Below are positions 22,001 to 33,189 of a DNA stretch of 64,000 nucleotides, piece by piece. A program made the position numbers and the translations under genes. The stretch covers positions 211,423,253-211,487,252 of the forward strand of contig OV884060.1 of assembly GCA_930367215.1 (NCBI GenBank). The letters are read 5' to 3'. The stretch's first letter is position 1. Each line of letters opens with the position of its first letter. The notes beneath the pieces are model-generated. The model did not search any database. It was not told the origin of the DNA and saw only the letters and a list, made by a program, of their open reading frames with translations. This DNA is from Pollenia angustigena (lineage: Eukaryota; Arthropoda; Insecta; Diptera; Polleniidae).

Positions 22001-22472
22001 AGTATAAAAGATGAATTTTAGATACAATTGGGGTATTGGTAATGTCTTAAACCTCAAATCACCCTAAAAAAACGTACGTTAGTTACCCTCGTGTGTGGTT
22101 TTCCACACATATGTAGTTTCTATGTAATTTGCACTTGAGACAAAATTTTCTGCCGGCAAGTGTGAATATTTTTGATATTGTTGCGAACTGCATTCAATGT
22201 ATGTTTTATTAAATGAGTGCTTATATAAGCTTTGTATGGTTTGTTGTTGATCACCAACTGAATAAATACTTCATTAGTGTTACGTAAATCATCACTTTGA
22301 TTACAAACGAACTATGGCGCCACAGCAAAGTATAAAGGCATTGCATATGTGTGAAAAACCACACACGAGGGTAACTAACGTACGTTTTTTTAGGGTGATT
22401 TGTGGTTTAAGACTTTACTTTATGACTACCTAGTGAATACCCCAATAGTGTATAAAATTCATCTATTATACT
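22001..22472. mobile_element. 472-bp foldback element
   Basis: Inverted arms of about 112-128 bp (22001-22112 and 22344-22472) share AGTATAAxAGATGAATTTTA, GGGTATT, CACCCTAAAAAAACGTACGT and GTTACCCTCGTGTGTGG, around a single-copy middle. Each arm ends internally in its own small hairpin (TGTGTGGTTTTCCACACA). No convincing target duplication was resolved. Confidence 0.75.
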
Positions 22473-23870
22473 TTCCCCGTTTGAAGAGAATGTGTCGTTG
22501 TTTTTTTTAAGTGGAGCAAGCAAATCGAAAACTTAAACTCGGTTAGTTCGAAATGTATGTTTTTGAGTTATGACGTCGTTGCAGCAAATGATCGATATGC
22601 ACATACATATGTACTTAACCAAATGGATTGAAGTTTTACTGAAACTAAACAAAGGGTCTTTCGTTTGCCGCTTTCAATATTTAAGTTTTAACTAAGGATG
22701 TTCCTTCTTTCATATTTCGATTTCGCGTGTCGAAATATGATTGCGATTTACACGAGCACCTGCACTATGGTCTAATCTCATGGTGGATCTGAACCACTTG
22801 GGGAGTTATATAAAAGTACTTACCAAATGTTCCTGTGTGTGCTTGGCAAACACACAAATAGGAAGCAATTAGTTGTGTAGAGACCGATAAAAACTATACC
22901 CTCAACACCTTGTGTTGGAGATGGAGCAATCTAACCTCCACTGATTAAGGAATAGCCAGCAGCTGCTGTTGAATTACAAAAGATGGCAGATGAACCAACC
23001 TCATAAATCGAACCACTCCACTGACTTTGATTGCAAATCCGTAACATTCTACCCGCGTAGTTTTTGGTATTAACCGCAGCCACCGTGTGTACCCCTTCAG
23101 CTAATTCCCTTGGGAAAAGCACTCTTTATCAATAATCATCAGTCTGGTTAAAATACATAATATGTGAGTAAGCAACTCTCTACCACTACTCCGCACACTC
23201 CTATTCCTCTACTTTTCACCTACTTTGACCTGTCATCCCTGGAGAACAAAAAACTGCCTTGCTATCTGCTAACGGTCTACTAAGTCTTCACCTAAAGTAC
23301 CTCAATCCTTTTATCCACTTTTCAATTTCAAAACCGACCCTGTCATGGACGGGACCGACAGTTTCGACCTTACTTTTTACTAAGACAGACTTTTAAAATC
23401 TTCACCAACGCACATCCAGTAGATCAGACCATCACCAACCTTTCGATTTCAAGATGATATTGTCCTGCGTGGGGCAACAGCAACGACTCTACTCACTACT
23501 AAGAAGATTACTAAGTCCTCTCAAACAAAACCAACACATAACACTCCCACTCTATATAGAATGTATTTAGTACAGAGCTTATCTTAAAGCCAAAGACACC
23601 CTAACTCAAGCAAAATACTTCCGCCATAAAAAGCCATCTTCTCGTGGCGAGAAGCACTTATTTTACAAAAGAGATTATGTCGTAGGGGACCCCAACCAAT
23701 TGACTTCTGTGGTACCAGCTAAAAAAGGGGCTCTGGTGAGTACGTCAGACTCAGGAAATCCGAAAACTTTAATAGCCCTGTTATTCGATTGTTAACCGTA
23801 ATCAAGGTATGCATCACCAATTCTCCCTCGGTGGATGTAACACCAAAGGGGTCTGACTCCTCAAGGTGCT
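22473..23870. other. Less AT-rich region, unrecognised
   Basis: Bases 22740-23870 are clearly less AT-rich than the rest, with C-rich coding-like composition on the + strand. An uninterrupted + frame at about 23573-23794 reads 'AYLKAKDTLTQAKYFRHKK', later 'FYKRDYVVGDPN'. A 63-codon minus frame covers 22931-23122. I do not recognise either. They could be relics of an LTR retroelement or of a host gene. No splice structure is evident. Confidence 0.35.
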
Positions 23871-23877
23871 TTAACTA

Positions 23878-24382
23878 CACAGAAAACATTCTCCAAAATG
23901 GTTCACCAATTAAAGCATTAATCAAAAATAAAATCACTTTTAATTAAATATTTAATCCAGTGACTAAAACATTAAATCAGGTGGATTAAACGTTTAATCA
24001 ATTTAATTAAGCGTTTAATTACCTTGATAAAGGCTTAATTCACTTGATTACATGTTTAATGAAGTTAATTAAACGTTTAATTGATACTATTAATTTGTTT
24101 ACTGGTGCAAATTTAATTAATTTTTTAATTATGGTGTTTTCTTTTCTACAAAAAAATGTGACATTTTATTTAAAAAAATGCAATTTGGTGTCTGTTTCTT
24201 AAAAATTTTGTTCGCGAAAAGGGTGAGTTTTTTAGAATAAAACAACCACCCTTTTCGGGAGCAAAATTTTTAAGAAACAGAGACCAAATTGCTTTTTTTT
24301 TTAATTAAATGTCACACTTTTTGTAGAAAAGAAAACACCATTAATATCACAAGTTTTGTAATTGAAATCAATTTTTTCTGTG
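23878..24382. mobile_element. TA-flanked MITE (CACAG...CTGTG) with nested foldback
   Basis: Ends CACAGAAAACATT and CAATTTTTTCTGTG are flanked by TA (23876-23877, 24383-24384). The interior is an array of TTTAATTAA/GTTTAATCA words. The 209-bp element 24132-24340 is inserted in it. A partial inverse copy at 60045-60240 lacks that insert. It is the same terminus family as 29941-30617 and 30713-32015. Confidence 0.75.
24132..24340. mobile_element. 209-bp foldback MITE with TTA TSD
   Basis: Near-palindromic: TGGTGTTTTCTTTTCTACAA at the left and TTGTAGAAAAGAAAACACCA at the right, with inverted similarity almost to the centre. TTA flanks both ends (24129-24131, 24341-24343). The inverse relative at about 60.1 kb reads TTTTTTAATTAATATC across the empty site, so exactly TTA was duplicated. 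This suggests PIF/Harbinger-type mobilisation. Confidence 0.88.
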
Positions 24383-24384
24383 TA

Positions 24385-25390
24385 CGTCCTGAAGAGGCGC
24401 AGCCCATCCCCCGGGAAACGTGTTGATATGTATCAATTCCACACGTACATTGCTTTGCTCATATTTAGATGCCAACCAGTGTTGTCAAAGACATAAACCA
24501 TTTGTTAAAAAAAAAAAAATGCCAACTCTTGTGAATCCCTTATTTTTAAGTTTTACACCCAACAAAAATAAAGATTTTACCTAAATCGTAATTTTATTTG
24601 CTTATTTGTTCCAGTAAAAGGGTTTTAAAACATCTTTATTTTATTTATTATGCTTTAAATAATTTCTTTTTAATTTATATCTTTTATTTCTTAAAGTTAA
24701 AGAAAAAAGTTTTTTTATTAACCTGGTGTTTGAAAATACAACGAAATAAAATTTCTTTTAGGAGTTTTATAAATATTATGAAGTTTTTATAAATTTTTTA
24801 ACAATTCAAGCATAACAATTTTTTTTCTATTTATGGTTTTTTCTTTTGTAAATTGTATTATTTATACATTAACTGTTATAATAAAATCATTTAATGTTTA
24901 GATAGAAAAAAAGAGTGAAAAAGCATAGAAAAAATAACTAAAATAGTTTGAAATGAAAACGAAAGCAAATTGTAACATTTTCTCTGCAATTTTTTCTTGT
25001 TTCTTGTTTCTTTTATTTTTTGTTTTTGTGCTATAAACTTTAAAAATAGTTTGATTTCTTGTAAAGCTTTTTGTTACAGGTTTTTAAATTTTTTTTTTCT
25101 TCTTTTCTTGTTGGCCACTTCAGACACGACTGGTAGTGAGTGGTAGAAAATAAAATTAAAGTTATTTGTTAAGATAACGTTTCAAACGAAATCATTTTAC
25201 TGCAATTTTAAATAGTTTTATGCATAAAAAGGAAAAATAAAATTCATTAATATTTATTTATTTATTGGTTTGTTCAATTGCGCTTAAAAAGGGGGAAATA
25301 TTAAGTTAATCAATAAAAATTGATTATGAAAACCAAATAAAAGTTAAAAAATTACTGGGAAATATGGTATTTTTACACTAAATTAGTTTT
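24385..25390. other. AT-rich non-coding sequence
   Basis: Mostly T- and A-runs. No exon, element terminus or conserved motif seen. Confidence 0.4.
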
Positions 25391-25394
25391 TGTT

Positions 25395-26485
25395 AGTTAG
25401 TAAATACAAGAAGATACCGTGTTATATTTGGCTCTGCCGAACCTTTGATACCCACCACGTACAGTTAAAATATTTTCGCCTTGGGCTTTATATGGGTTCT
25501 ATGGACAGTTATGGGCCGATCTTCACGATTTATCTACTTTTATATATAAAAATAAGTTGCATTGTGTAAGTAATTGATGGTCTCTGAAATGCGTAAAGTT
25601 CACGTGGAAGGTGACGTCAATACCAAGGTTTTTATGTATCAATTGTCTTCAAATGTGTATTGGTTAATGAGTTATAGCCATTTTAGTGAACACTGCATTC
25701 ATTCCAAAACATGTACATATTTATGTTCCCATACAAATATCAAAAAAAGGCCCTCCATTTTGAACTCCTCCGAAAAGGCTTGACCGATTTTAATGAAATT
25801 TTGTATGTGTATTTGTTAGGTATGAGAATAGGTCGTAGAGTACATTTTATATCGCTAGAGGGCGCAAAATATTGCAAAAGGGGTAAAAGCTCCCACTCCC
25901 CAATCTTCTAAACTAATCAACCGGTTTTCTTATAATTTGGCATGCAGAAAATGTAACATCTGTAAGAGAATAAGGAATAGGGTAAGAGGGCTAAAAGCTC
26001 CCCCTTCCTATATCTTCGTAACTAATAAACCGATTTTTTTGAAATTTCGCAGGCAAATAGTGTTACAGTTGGAAATAACTATAGCCTATAGTTTTTATTA
26101 CTTAAGGCCTGTTCGTCGATAGCGGATGAAGACTTCGTTCGCATAAATTACATTTAAAACAAAAACAAATTATAAAATATTGTTGATTTATCCCGAGTGT
26201 TTTTCTTTCTGAGTGGTTGTTCCACGTTTTTAATTAATAACTCTTATCCTACTGAACCGATTTGCTAGATTTCAACACCAATAATGGTCTTTTCTTTTGA
26301 GACGTTCGAAAGTTAGCAAGATTTCCAAAGACGGACTGACAGACGAACATGGCTTAATCGACTTAGAACGGCTCAAGGGCCTAGAATATATAAATCGTAT
26401 GGGGTCTTTGATAAATATTAAAAAATTGTCACACGGAATGTCAAACTTAGTATACCCTCTTCACAACTAGTTGAGGTCGAGGGTA
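25395..26485 (+). repeat. Dispersed fly repeat R6 with inserted Helitron-like segment
   Basis: The outer parts (25395-25530, and about 26185-26485 with GACGGACTGACAGACGAACA and GAGGGTATAATAG) are typical of fly interspersed repeats. The middle, 25533 to about 26140, starts TCTACTTTTATATATAAAAA and is related in inverse to the right half of 41375-42489 (shared AGGTCGTAGAGTACATTTTA and TCGCTAGAGGGCGCAAAATA). It is a 5' Helitron segment with a decayed or unrelated 3' end. Confidence 0.6.
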
Positions 26486-26754
26486 TAATAGCAACAACAA
26501 CAATACTTCCCTAAAATTACAAAACGCATACATTGGAGTTTTAAATTTGCCGGATTTACTTTTAACGATCAATGAGACAGCGCAAAAAAAATAAGCCGCC
26601 GCAAATAAATTACAAGAGAGACATTTTTTAAATACAAACAAAAAAACTCGCCAATCATGATAGAAATCTTAAAACAAAATGGCGCTTCATTTAAATCAAA
26701 GTCAGTGGTCGGCCAGTCCTGTTATAAAGCGGCGACATAAACCATAAAATCAGT

Positions 26755-27087
26755 AAATGCAAAGAGGCTAGAGATGTTGAGGATTTTTAGACGGGTACTC
26801 AAAATACCATGTAACGATTTTATATTCGAACAAGGCAGCCTTAAGAAAACTGCACTACGAAAGGCAGCTCTAAAACGCTATAAAGACAAGGAATACATTA
26901 TATCTGAAACATATTATGAGGAACCTAAATTATAAGCCTTGTGCAAACCATAATGCGAGCAAATATTAAAGAAAGACCATTAAGAGGGCGAAAAGCAACA
27001 ACATGTACCGACATCTGAGATGTGGGAAGGCTTCTGAGCGAGGCAAGAGATAAAGAGGCTTTTGCAGAAGTGCTGAAAAATCTATAG
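26755..27087 (+). pseudogene. LINE C-terminal coding relic (RTE-like)
   Basis: The reading starts 'KRLEMLRIFRRVLKIP', matching the C-terminal region after the RT domain of RTE-type LINEs, where a 'M..R..LRI.W' motif is conserved. After frame changes it ends 'IKERPLRGRKATTCTDI' and 'DVGRLLSEARDKEAFAEVL' with a natural stop at 27085-27087. There are one in-frame stop (after TDI) and at least one frameshift. The RT core is absent upstream, so this is a 5'-truncated dead copy. It may belong with the endonuclease relic at 46.6 kb. Confidence 0.65.
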
Positions 27088-27399
27088 AATTTATTGAAAA
27101 TGTAATCAATTGTAATTTGTATTGGCCGTTAAAATTCCAAAATCAAATTGGCAAAAAAAGCAAAAGAATTTACTCTTTCTTTACCAACTCGAGTTGTAAT
27201 TTTGCTTCTAATAACAAAAAAAAAATATTTCAAAGCTTATTTTGCTATGGAAGTCTGTATGTTTGTTGAAAACACGCGTCCGAACGATTTATTAGCAAAT
27301 AATAATTCTGGTATCAAATAGTTTCTAGTTCTCCTATGCAAATTGATATGGAAATCCTGTTGAAAAAAAAGTTGCTTATCATAAGAATTTTCATTCAAA

Positions 27400-28241
27400 A
27401 AACATTTTTGTTAACGTTTTTAAAATTTTTTATCAGTTGTTCGTATTTTCGAGGAGAAGGTTTTTACGGAAAGTCGGAAAATTGGAAAAATCGAAAATCG
27501 AGTTTTAGTATGAAACTTTGTGTAAAATAATTCCTTAATGGCTTTCCAAATCAAACAATTGAAAGTTCTTAGAGTAAATCATGTAAAATTGTGGAAAATG
27601 CGAATTGCGGGAAATTGGAAAATCCCTCCGCAAAAGTCGGAAAATTGGAAAAATCGAAAATTGATTTTTTTTTTGTACGAAATTTTGTGTGATATTATTC
27701 CTTAATGGATTTCCAAATGAAAAAATAGAAAGTTCTCAGCCAAAATCAGATAGATGGCATTAAACGTTGACTTAGACTTTGCGCAAACTGACAGGTGTCA
27801 TTTTGGCATTGTAATTTTCTACAGTAAATGTGCTATTTTTCTTGTGCAATTTATTTATTTTGTGATAACAAAAAAAAGTTTTGAGCTCGATTATACGGAT
27901 TTCTTTCGGTTCGTTTCGTTATTGGTACCGTAGTCACAGCACGATTCATTATTTACGTACGTTTCTTCATTCTTCGTCAGTATGTCAGAATTGTAAAAAA
28001 CTGATTAGTGGAGTCGGACTTCGCTTCATTGAAATGTCTTATTTTTGTGTCTTTCCTTTGTTCTCTTCACTCAACTTCTTTGATATCCCTTCATTTTTGT
28101 AAACGTCAAAGTTTATTCAGAAAAAGTTTAACATTTTGCATACGTGGTTTCGCTACTCTGTTTCCCTTACTTTTCTCCCAACCAGTCAATATAACGAATA
28201 ACGTTGGGGCCAGGTGAGGCGAAGTTCGCCGGATCCGCTAG
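27400..28241 (+). mobile_element. Helitron-like element, 3' end defined
   Basis: The 3' end reads GGCGAAGTTCGCC (hairpin), GGATCCG, CTAG at 28238-28241, then T: the Helitron pattern. The body includes two related units around 'AAGTCGGAAAATTGGAAAAA' (about 27470 and 27635). The 5' TC end was not located, so the left limit is approximate. Confidence 0.6.
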
Positions 28242-28860
28242 TTTTTCACCGAGTTTTTTTAAAACTTTTTTGCTATCTTATACTATGTTCACACTTGAGT
28301 TCTTAAACGCGTTTAAGCAGCTCGAACGTGATTAAGCTCTAATCACTTCAAAATAGAGATGATTAACCAAACATTGAAGTGATTTGTTAATCACTTCAAA
28401 TCGACATGATTACAACTAAATCACTTCATAAACCACATAGAATCCACTGAACATGCCTAATAATATAGAATCGCCAACATGTCGTGTACAACCGGCCAAG
28501 ATTTCTGCTTAATGTTTTTATTTTTTTCCTTAAATAATTCATAAATTTTCACAATTTCATCATTAAAATGATTAAAATAATCTTCTGATAACTTATTTTT
28601 AATACTTTAAAGATATATAAATTTGTTTGATTTTTTTTTTGTGTGTTTGTTGTGTGTTTTTTTCTTAATCATCTGTCATCTTAATCATCTCAAATGTAAT
28701 GTGAACAGCTTTGATTAGCTAAATCAACATTTTGCTTAAACGCGTTTAAAAGCCCAAGTGTGAACTTAGCATTATCTCGACTTAAGATGTTTCGTCAGAG
28801 TGCCACAGATATGTAAATAACTATATTAAAGCTCAATGCGGCACGTGTTAGAATCAAAAT
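28242..28860 (+). repeat. Dispersed repeat R4 with 490-bp insert
   Basis: Sequence on either side of the MITE at 28282-28771 (TTTTGCTATCTTAT | TTATCTCGACTTAAGATGTT...GTGCCACAGATATGTA) matches, in inverse and uninterrupted, 41290-41370. It gives the empty site for that insertion. Confidence 0.75.
28282..28771. mobile_element. 490-bp MITE with TTAT TSD
   Basis: Inverted ends share GTTCACACTTG and TTAAACGCGTTTAAGCA, about 40 bp with few differences. TTAT lies outside both ends (28278-28281, 28772-28775), and the uninterrupted R4 copy at 41.3 kb has a single TTAT. Subterminal GATTAA/TTAATC words are abundant. It is non-coding. Confidence 0.88.
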
Positions 28861-29084
28861 ATCGATTCAAGGTGTGAATCGCAATTGGAGTCGGAGTCGT
28901 GATAAAAAAAATTCTACAGATGGAGTCGGCACAAATTCGTTGTATATGACTAAAAATTCTTCCACCAACTTTCATTTCGATGGATCCATAATTTGGCAAA
29001 TTACTTTAAAACTCCTAAAGTGCTTAGCAATATGTTATTGTAATGAAATAAGTTTCAAATTAATTTGCTATGACTACCCTGCGG

Positions 29085-29823
29085 GAAATTTGTGTCAATT
29101 GGTCCAACAGACTGGTCCTGGGAGTTGTGAAAATAGAACAGGTACAAAACTCATGACCAGTGAAAGGAGCACCAATCATGTAACTGGCTTATGAAGAACA
29201 AAAAGGTAGAAAAAGTAATGAATTACAGTATAGTCTTCACCGGTATTGTGATAAATTTTTTTGGGACTTTCTAAAATTTGGCTCTTGAATTTAATTCTAG
29301 GACTTTTTTTTTAAATAAAACTACATCGTATTGAAATAATACAAAATTTTAGTAACTGTCACTAAACACGTCCATTGAGAATACACCGAAAAAATTTTCT
29401 TCACAGGTCCAATGAAATTTACATTAAAATTCAACCTATGTAACCTTTCATTGTATTAATGAAGGATTAATAAAATCAATGACAAAATTTTCATTGATTT
29501 TATGAATCCTCATTGAAAAAATTGATAAAATAAACGTTTGTCATTAAACTAATGCAAAATTTTCATTGGTTTTATGAAACATTTCATTAATCCAATGAAA
29601 GGTTACATAGGTTGAATTTTAATGTAAATTTCATTGGATCTGTGAAGAAAATTTTTTCAGTGTAGATTTCTGACTGATCAAATGGTGTCAATTGACCCCC
29701 TCCAATGACAACCCCATGTAAAAGTGGTAGGTCTTATTCATAGAAAGTGTTAAAACTAGAACCGGTCTCTACCACCAAAGACCTTTCACGGGACTACTTT
29801 GGTGTCAGTTCGCTTCCCTCCAG
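29085..29823 (+). repeat. Dispersed repeat R2 with nested MITE
   Basis: Inverse of 14338-14780: TGGTCCTGGGAGTTGTGAAA, GGTGTCAATTGACCCCC, CTAGAACCGGTCTCTACCA. Interrupted by the TA-flanked element 29384-29662. Confidence 0.8.
29384..29662. mobile_element. 279-bp TA-flanked MITE with about 70-bp TIRs
   Basis: Left CACCGAAAAAATTTTCTTCA, right TGAAGAAAATTTTTTCAGTG. The inverted similarity continues through CCAATGAAATTTACATTAAA and AGGTTACATAGGTTGAATTT. TA flanks it (29382-29383, 29663-29664). The R2 copy at 14.5 kb lacks it. It is non-coding and fits Tc1/mariner-type mobilisation. Confidence 0.88.
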
Positions 29824-29940
29824 GGTAATAACACCCGACAAATTTTCTGTTGATCGGTTCACATTTTACCATATATCCCACATAAAGCCTTAAACTGTAA
29901 CGAATCATAATAATACTATCAATAAGTTTGGCACACTTTA

Positions 29941-30617
29941 CACAGAAAAAATTAAAAATTGTCTCTTATCACCAAGTTTGTTCCAAATTCATAGAATCAA
30001 GCAACCCATTTGTTGATTTTGCACCTATTACCAAAATGATTATATTGATTACTAAAAATTGTAAAAATTTAATATTTTAAATATTTTTTTCTCAATTAAT
30101 GATATTTTTAAATTTAATTAAAAAAATGTTTAAAAAAACTTGGCCATTTTAAACAATGTGTTGATTGATTTCGACAATTTCCAACAACAATTTCACAAGT
30201 TTGAATTATTTTGTTTTAAACGAAATAACTTTTTTTTAATTAATTAATTTCTTAATTCAAAATTTATTTCAAAACAACTAAAATGTTAATTAAATCAAAA
30301 TTATATATTTAATTTTCATTCAACAAAAAAAATGATTGATTCAATCATCACACTAATTAAATTTAAACTAGATGACCCGTGCGAATATTTCGCACCGTAA
30401 TTTTTATCAATGAAAATATTAATTTTTCAATTTCTAATTATTTTTCGTCATTAGTGTTAGAAATAAGCTTTAAAATGAGATATCATTCATTGAATTTGAT
30501 GCGGTGGTATGGGAGATATTTGCAACCGACAAAAAAAAGTGCTTTAGAAATAATATATATGATACTTTTTAAATAATTTTTTTGATTGATAAAAAACTAC
30601 TAATAATTTTTTCTGTG
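29941..30617. mobile_element. TA-flanked MITE (CACAGAAAAAATT ends) with nested mini-Helitron
   Basis: CACAGAAAAAATTA at the left and TAATTTTTTCTGTG-like sequence at the right, with TA outside (29939-29940, 30618-30619). The interior is rich in TTAATTAA and ATTGATT words. The 195-bp element at 30368-30562 lies within it, so the unit without it is about 482 bp. Confidence 0.75.
30368..30562 (-). mobile_element. 195-bp mini-Helitron
   Basis: On the minus strand it starts TCATATATATTATTTC and ends in the hairpin GTGCGAAATATTCGCAC, CGGGTCAT, CTAG. It sits between A and T of the host MITE, so both ends have the Helitron signature. It is non-coding and far too small for a Rep/helicase, so it must be mobilised in trans. 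Confidence 0.75.
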
Positions 30618-30712
30618 TAGTTTTATATGACTAAAAATAGCGAAGCCCTTTTTTATAATGATTGATTTCGAAGTTCTCACGTATTCTATAAAAAATTCTA
30701 AACCGAAAAATC

Positions 30713-32015
30713 CACAGAAAAAATTATTGGCAGTTTTTTTTTCAATTAATAGTGATTTTTGAATTTTAAAATAAATTTGATTACGTTTTTAATTGATTGA
30801 ATTAAAAAAAATATTTTTTTTCAATTAAAATTTTACTTGATTTTAAGCTTAATTTTAATTATAAGTTTAATTGAATCAATCAACTCGGTTGTTTGAATTG
30901 AACACTTTGTTGCTTTCTCCTAGTTGCTTTCCTCCCTCATCAACAGTTTGCGAAAAATGTTACAAGTGCAACCAACATCTTTATAAATTTATTGTCTTTG
31001 CCCTTACATGTACATACACACATGTTTTTGTCATCCAAAAGAACAGTAAGCGTCGCGTGCAAAAAAAAACTATCAACAAGTAAAAAATTAACTGAAATTT
31101 GTTATAGACGAAATACAATTATGACCACCAACAATGTCAATAATGAGCCTACTTACATATGTATATTATGCGTAAAATAAAAAATCGCCTTGTGGCTGAC
31201 CACAATGTTGACGGTGGTTGTGGTCGCTATCGAAATTTGGTGTTTATTTTCTTTGTTTGTTAATTCTTGAATTATTTTTGGCGTCATTTCATGTTGTGCG
31301 TTTAAAGTGAATAGGTGAAAAAAAGTGCAGCCAAATTACACAACAAAAACAGTTTTTTGTTTTCAATCTTTAATACCCTGAAGAATCAGAGTTATTCTAC
31401 AATTTTAAACAAAGTTGTATGTATGAAATTCCTCTGTCAAAAAATCTTCCAAAATTTGTACAATTAAGCATAAGCTATTACAATTAAACAAATAAAACAA
31501 GTTATTTTTAAACCATATTTAAATAAAACATACATATATTTTAAATATTATTATTTTGCTTCATTTAACCATCAACTGAATTCATTTAACAAACTTATTC
31601 AATTAACAATTTGTTTGATTGAATAATTTGCGTAATTGAATTTAGAGTGTATTTCAAATACACTGTTTAATTTATTCAATTAAAAATTTAATCGATTTAA
31701 TGAAAAAATTCAATCACTGTTTTAATCAATACAATTATTAAAATAACTAATTTTTTGTATCGTAATCAATTACTTTTGATTGATTTTTTTTTAATTAATT
31801 TGTTAATTCATTCAATTAAAATATTGTTTAATATTAATAATTTTTTCAATTATTTTTGTAATTAAAATGTAAAAACTTTTTAATTGGAAAAAAAATCCTT
31901 GTTTTGCAATTTTTGCAATTGGTATAATGATTTCGGTGATAGGCGCAAAATTAAACAATTGTTTGCTTGTTTCAATTATTTTGGTGATCAAAACCGTTTT
32001 TTACTTTTTTCTGTG
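30713..32015. mobile_element. 1.3-kb CACAG...CTGTG element with unique core
   Basis: CACAGAAAAAATTATTGG at the left and ACTTTTTTCTGTG at the right, with TC outside both (30711-30712, 32016-32017). About 150 bp at the left and about 500 bp at the right are TTAATTGA-rich, like the neighbouring MITE. The middle (about 30890-31400) is unlike the rest and may be captured host DNA. A 70-codon frame there (30871-31083) has no recognised motif. Confidence 0.55.
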
Positions 32016-32017
32016 TC

Positions 32018-33180
32018 ATTAAGAAAATGATACAACCGAATATAAAATTTGTTCACGTTTCACATTCTTTTAAATTTTTTTCAAGCTTGACGTTAGAGGG
32101 TCATTAGAATAAAATCATTAAAATACAACAACTAAACAAAAGACTTAAGACACATACCTAACAACGTGAAAGTATTTCTTTTAGAATTTTTCTGCTCTTC
32201 CCATTAATTAAGCAAAATTTCCATATTTCTTTTCAATTACACAGTTGATAGGACCTCCTTGACAGTTTTTCTTGTAAAGGTGGTGGTCAACTTTAATAAA
32301 AACAAAAAAAAATAAACGAAAGAATAACATACATAAATATTTTTTATTAAATTAATTCTGGCAGGAAAAAATATTGAATTTCTTCAGAATATTTATTTTT
32401 AAAAAAAATTTCTCAAGAAAACAAATTCCATAAATTCTTTTAAATTTTAACAAGTTTTTTTTATTAATATTTTATTATATTTAATTAAAATAATAAATAA
32501 ATTTATGCCATTTCTATTGTGTTGAGTTCAGACATTTGTGTCGATTTAAACACACAAAAAGTGTTGCTGGTTAAGAATTTTTCTATTAAATTTTTTTTTT
32601 TTTTTATCAATGAAAAAATTTACATGTCAAAACACAACAATTTCCATTAGCATATGAAAACAGAAAATAGAAATTCTTTTACTATAAAAGTAAAAAACTC
32701 AACACTCACACCTTTTTACGTCAGAAACAAAACAAAATCAATCATAAACGTTTGCACTGAAAACCGAGGGGAAATGATTATTTTTATTATGACAAGCACA
32801 TACAACCATAAAAATTATAATAATAAAAAATGTTTATAAAATAATTATGACCGCTCTTTACAGTAAATAAATAATAGTAAAAACTTATTGTTGTTATTGT
32901 AAATAGGCATATATGTACATACAAATACACTTTTAAATATGTTTAAAAGTATGTTTAAACGTTTACGTATGTATGTAAGAGAGTGTGTACTTTGAGTTTA
33001 TGGTTTAAAATATTTGTACTCTCGTGTATTTTTTTAAAGCACACTAAGGTCTGGTTAAACGGCGGAAAATACGATTTTTATTAAAAAAAAAACTTTCACT
33101 GAAAAAAGTGAAATAAAATGTTTGTGATAATTGCAAATTTCAGTAAAATAACATATTTAATAAAAATTAATGTAAATTTT
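32018..33180. other. AT-rich non-coding sequence
   Basis: No element ends or exons seen. AACAAAAGACTTAAGACACA at about 32137 recurs near 61688. Confidence 0.35.
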
Positions 33181-33189
33181 TGCTTAAAT

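Noticed and set aside
23573..23794. Retroviral-type integrase or gag tail
   Set aside because: The frame is open and looks coding, but no conserved motif could be matched. Left unrecognised.
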